Shown piece by piece: positions 7,143-8,038 of a DNA stretch of 8,038 nt. Made by a program: the position numbers and the translations under genes. Positions within the stretch are counted from its first letter, which is position 1, and each line of letters starts with the position of its first letter. Origin of the DNA: Spirochaetales bacterium UBA6872 (GTDB lineage Bacteria; Spirochaetota; Spirochaetia; Sphaerochaetales; Sphaerochaetaceae); NCBI GenBank assembly GCA_002452215.1, contig DKCO01000021.1, forward strand, positions 1 through 8,038, written 5' to 3'. Below the pieces are notes generated by a model. The model saw only the letters and a program-made list of their open reading frames with translations. It had not been told where the DNA came from and did not search any database.

Positions 7143-8038
7143 GGGATCAAGGCAAAGGAAAGGATTCCGTCTTCGCTCAAGAGCTTCTTCAAGGCACTCT
7201 ATGATACTTTCCGGAAAATCTACAAGAACGTCACAGGCAAGAGCTTGATGCCAGAGGGGCTTGCATCTGCGTACAGCTCGTTTGTCGAGGACAACAATGC
7301 ACAATCCGATTCTACGATATTGAACCAAGCTGGAAATGAAGTATCAAATGACGTTGTTTATGCTGGTAATAATGAAGAAGTCATGAGCAGTTTGAAGAAC
7401 ATTCAAAACAAAACCATTATAAATAAAACCGATGGACTTGAAGTTTCTTTTGGAAAGACTGGAATAAATAAAATGATTTCAAACGTGGCTGTTAAGAAAT
7501 CTATGAAAAATGGCTTTACCAGAATACAACATTTAACTGCTGTCGCAAATATAGATAAGTTGTTTGAAAACAGCTCATTGGTAATTAAAAGGCAGGATAG
7601 AAATGGCAGTCCAGATATTGTCGCAATATACGAGTATGAAGTGCCTGTTAAGTTTGATGATTCCAAAAGCTTGGACATTGCATCGTTGCTAATAAAGAAA
7701 AGTCGGCAACATGGTAACCATATTTATACAGTAGAATTGAAAGAGTTGAAAAGAAATAGTCCAATGGCAAAGGGTAGCAAACCGGATAACCGCCTTAGCT
7801 ACGCCATGGACTCTATAATCAATCTACCATCAGAGCCAACAGAAGTCAACGCCAATGGAGAAAGAATTGAGGCTTTCGACGACATCCTCTTTCAAGTCGA
7901 CCCCGATTATTCTCCAAATAAAGTTGGCACAGGCTATAAGCTTTTTGAGCAGGATACAAGGGACAAGAAACTGTATCCGTTATTCATAGGAGCAAAGGAA
8001 GAAACGCCAATGGGCAAATGGATTGTTGCAGAGAACAT
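7143..8038 (+). pseudogene. 5'-truncated fragment of a large polyvalent (phage/conjugative element) protein, running off the window
   Basis: One frame is open for 298 codons from just after a TGA at 7140-7142 to the window end. No start has a good ribosome binding site; the first ATG is codon 36 (7248). Codons 8-50 form a basic amphipathic segment (LKSFFKALYDTFRKIY, then a GKSL-PEGLASAY stretch). This resembles the linker repeatedly found before the last domains of very large phage and integrative-element proteins. Codons about 97-202 contain VSFGKTGINKMIS, then FTRIQHLTAVANIDKLFENS, and a beta-rich region ending HGNHIYTVELKEL. This resembles the LPD3/BECR (barnase-EndoU-colicin E5/D-RelE-like) domains described in polyvalent proteins. 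Codons 244-298 (GTGYKLFE, LYPLFIG, ETPMGKW) match the start of another recurring domain of these proteins. Family recognition is from memory of motifs, not a search. Most likely a mobile-element remnant lacking its N-terminal bulk; a short stand-alone gene starting at 7248 is the alternative. The GC content is mosaic. Confidence 0.65.

Noticed and set aside
7127..7220. Frameshifted upstream continuation of the polyvalent fragment
   Set aside because: The alternative frame reading through 7127 stops at about 7203 and shows no family motif. Upstream of it lies intact sbcC, so true truncation fits better than a frameshift.
1..8038. CRISPR array, tRNA, rRNA or insertion-sequence transposase
   Set aside because: I saw no regularly spaced repeats, cloverleaf, rRNA-like stretch or transposase motif on either strand.

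Overview
The window reads as low-GC bacterial chromosome (roughly 35-40% G+C by eye in the genes) with purine-rich ribosome binding sites at every gene. The sequence fits a gut-type anaerobe, either Bacillota or a Sphaerochaeta-like spirochaete. I cannot settle the phylum because there is no RNA gene or other strong marker here.

Layout, all on the + strand. 1-370 is non-coding and holds a structured leader upstream of a MATE multidrug/cation antiporter (371-1768). A 169-base gap with an imperfect inverted repeat separates it from a cytoplasmic NodB-type polysaccharide deacetylase-family protein (1938-2744). After 63 bases comes the sbcD nuclease gene (2808-3917), which overlaps the sbcC ATPase gene (3914-7126) by an ATGA junction. 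SbcD and SbcC form the Mre11-Rad50-type complex that opens hairpins and trims DNA ends. The deacetylase may be co-transcribed with sbcDC but has no evident functional link to it.

From 7143 to the window end a single frame stays open without a credible start codon or ribosome binding site. Its product looks like the C-terminal part of a very large 'polyvalent' protein of phages and conjugative elements: a basic amphipathic segment, then a domain resembling the LPD3/BECR-type (barnase-EndoU-colicin-RelE-like) domains, then the start of another recurring polyvalent-protein domain. Its 5' end is cut off by a stop codon only 14 bases after the sbcC stop. It is therefore best read as a truncated mobile-element remnant joined directly behind sbcC. 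Base composition inside it is mosaic: about 49%, then 33%, then 45% G+C. The AT-rich part coincides with the putative toxin-like domain, as expected if domains have been shuffled.

The most interesting items are this fragment with its mosaic composition, the abrupt sbcC junction, and a set of mutually exclusive hairpins in the leader before the MATE gene. I found no complete, clearly new multi-gene system in this window.
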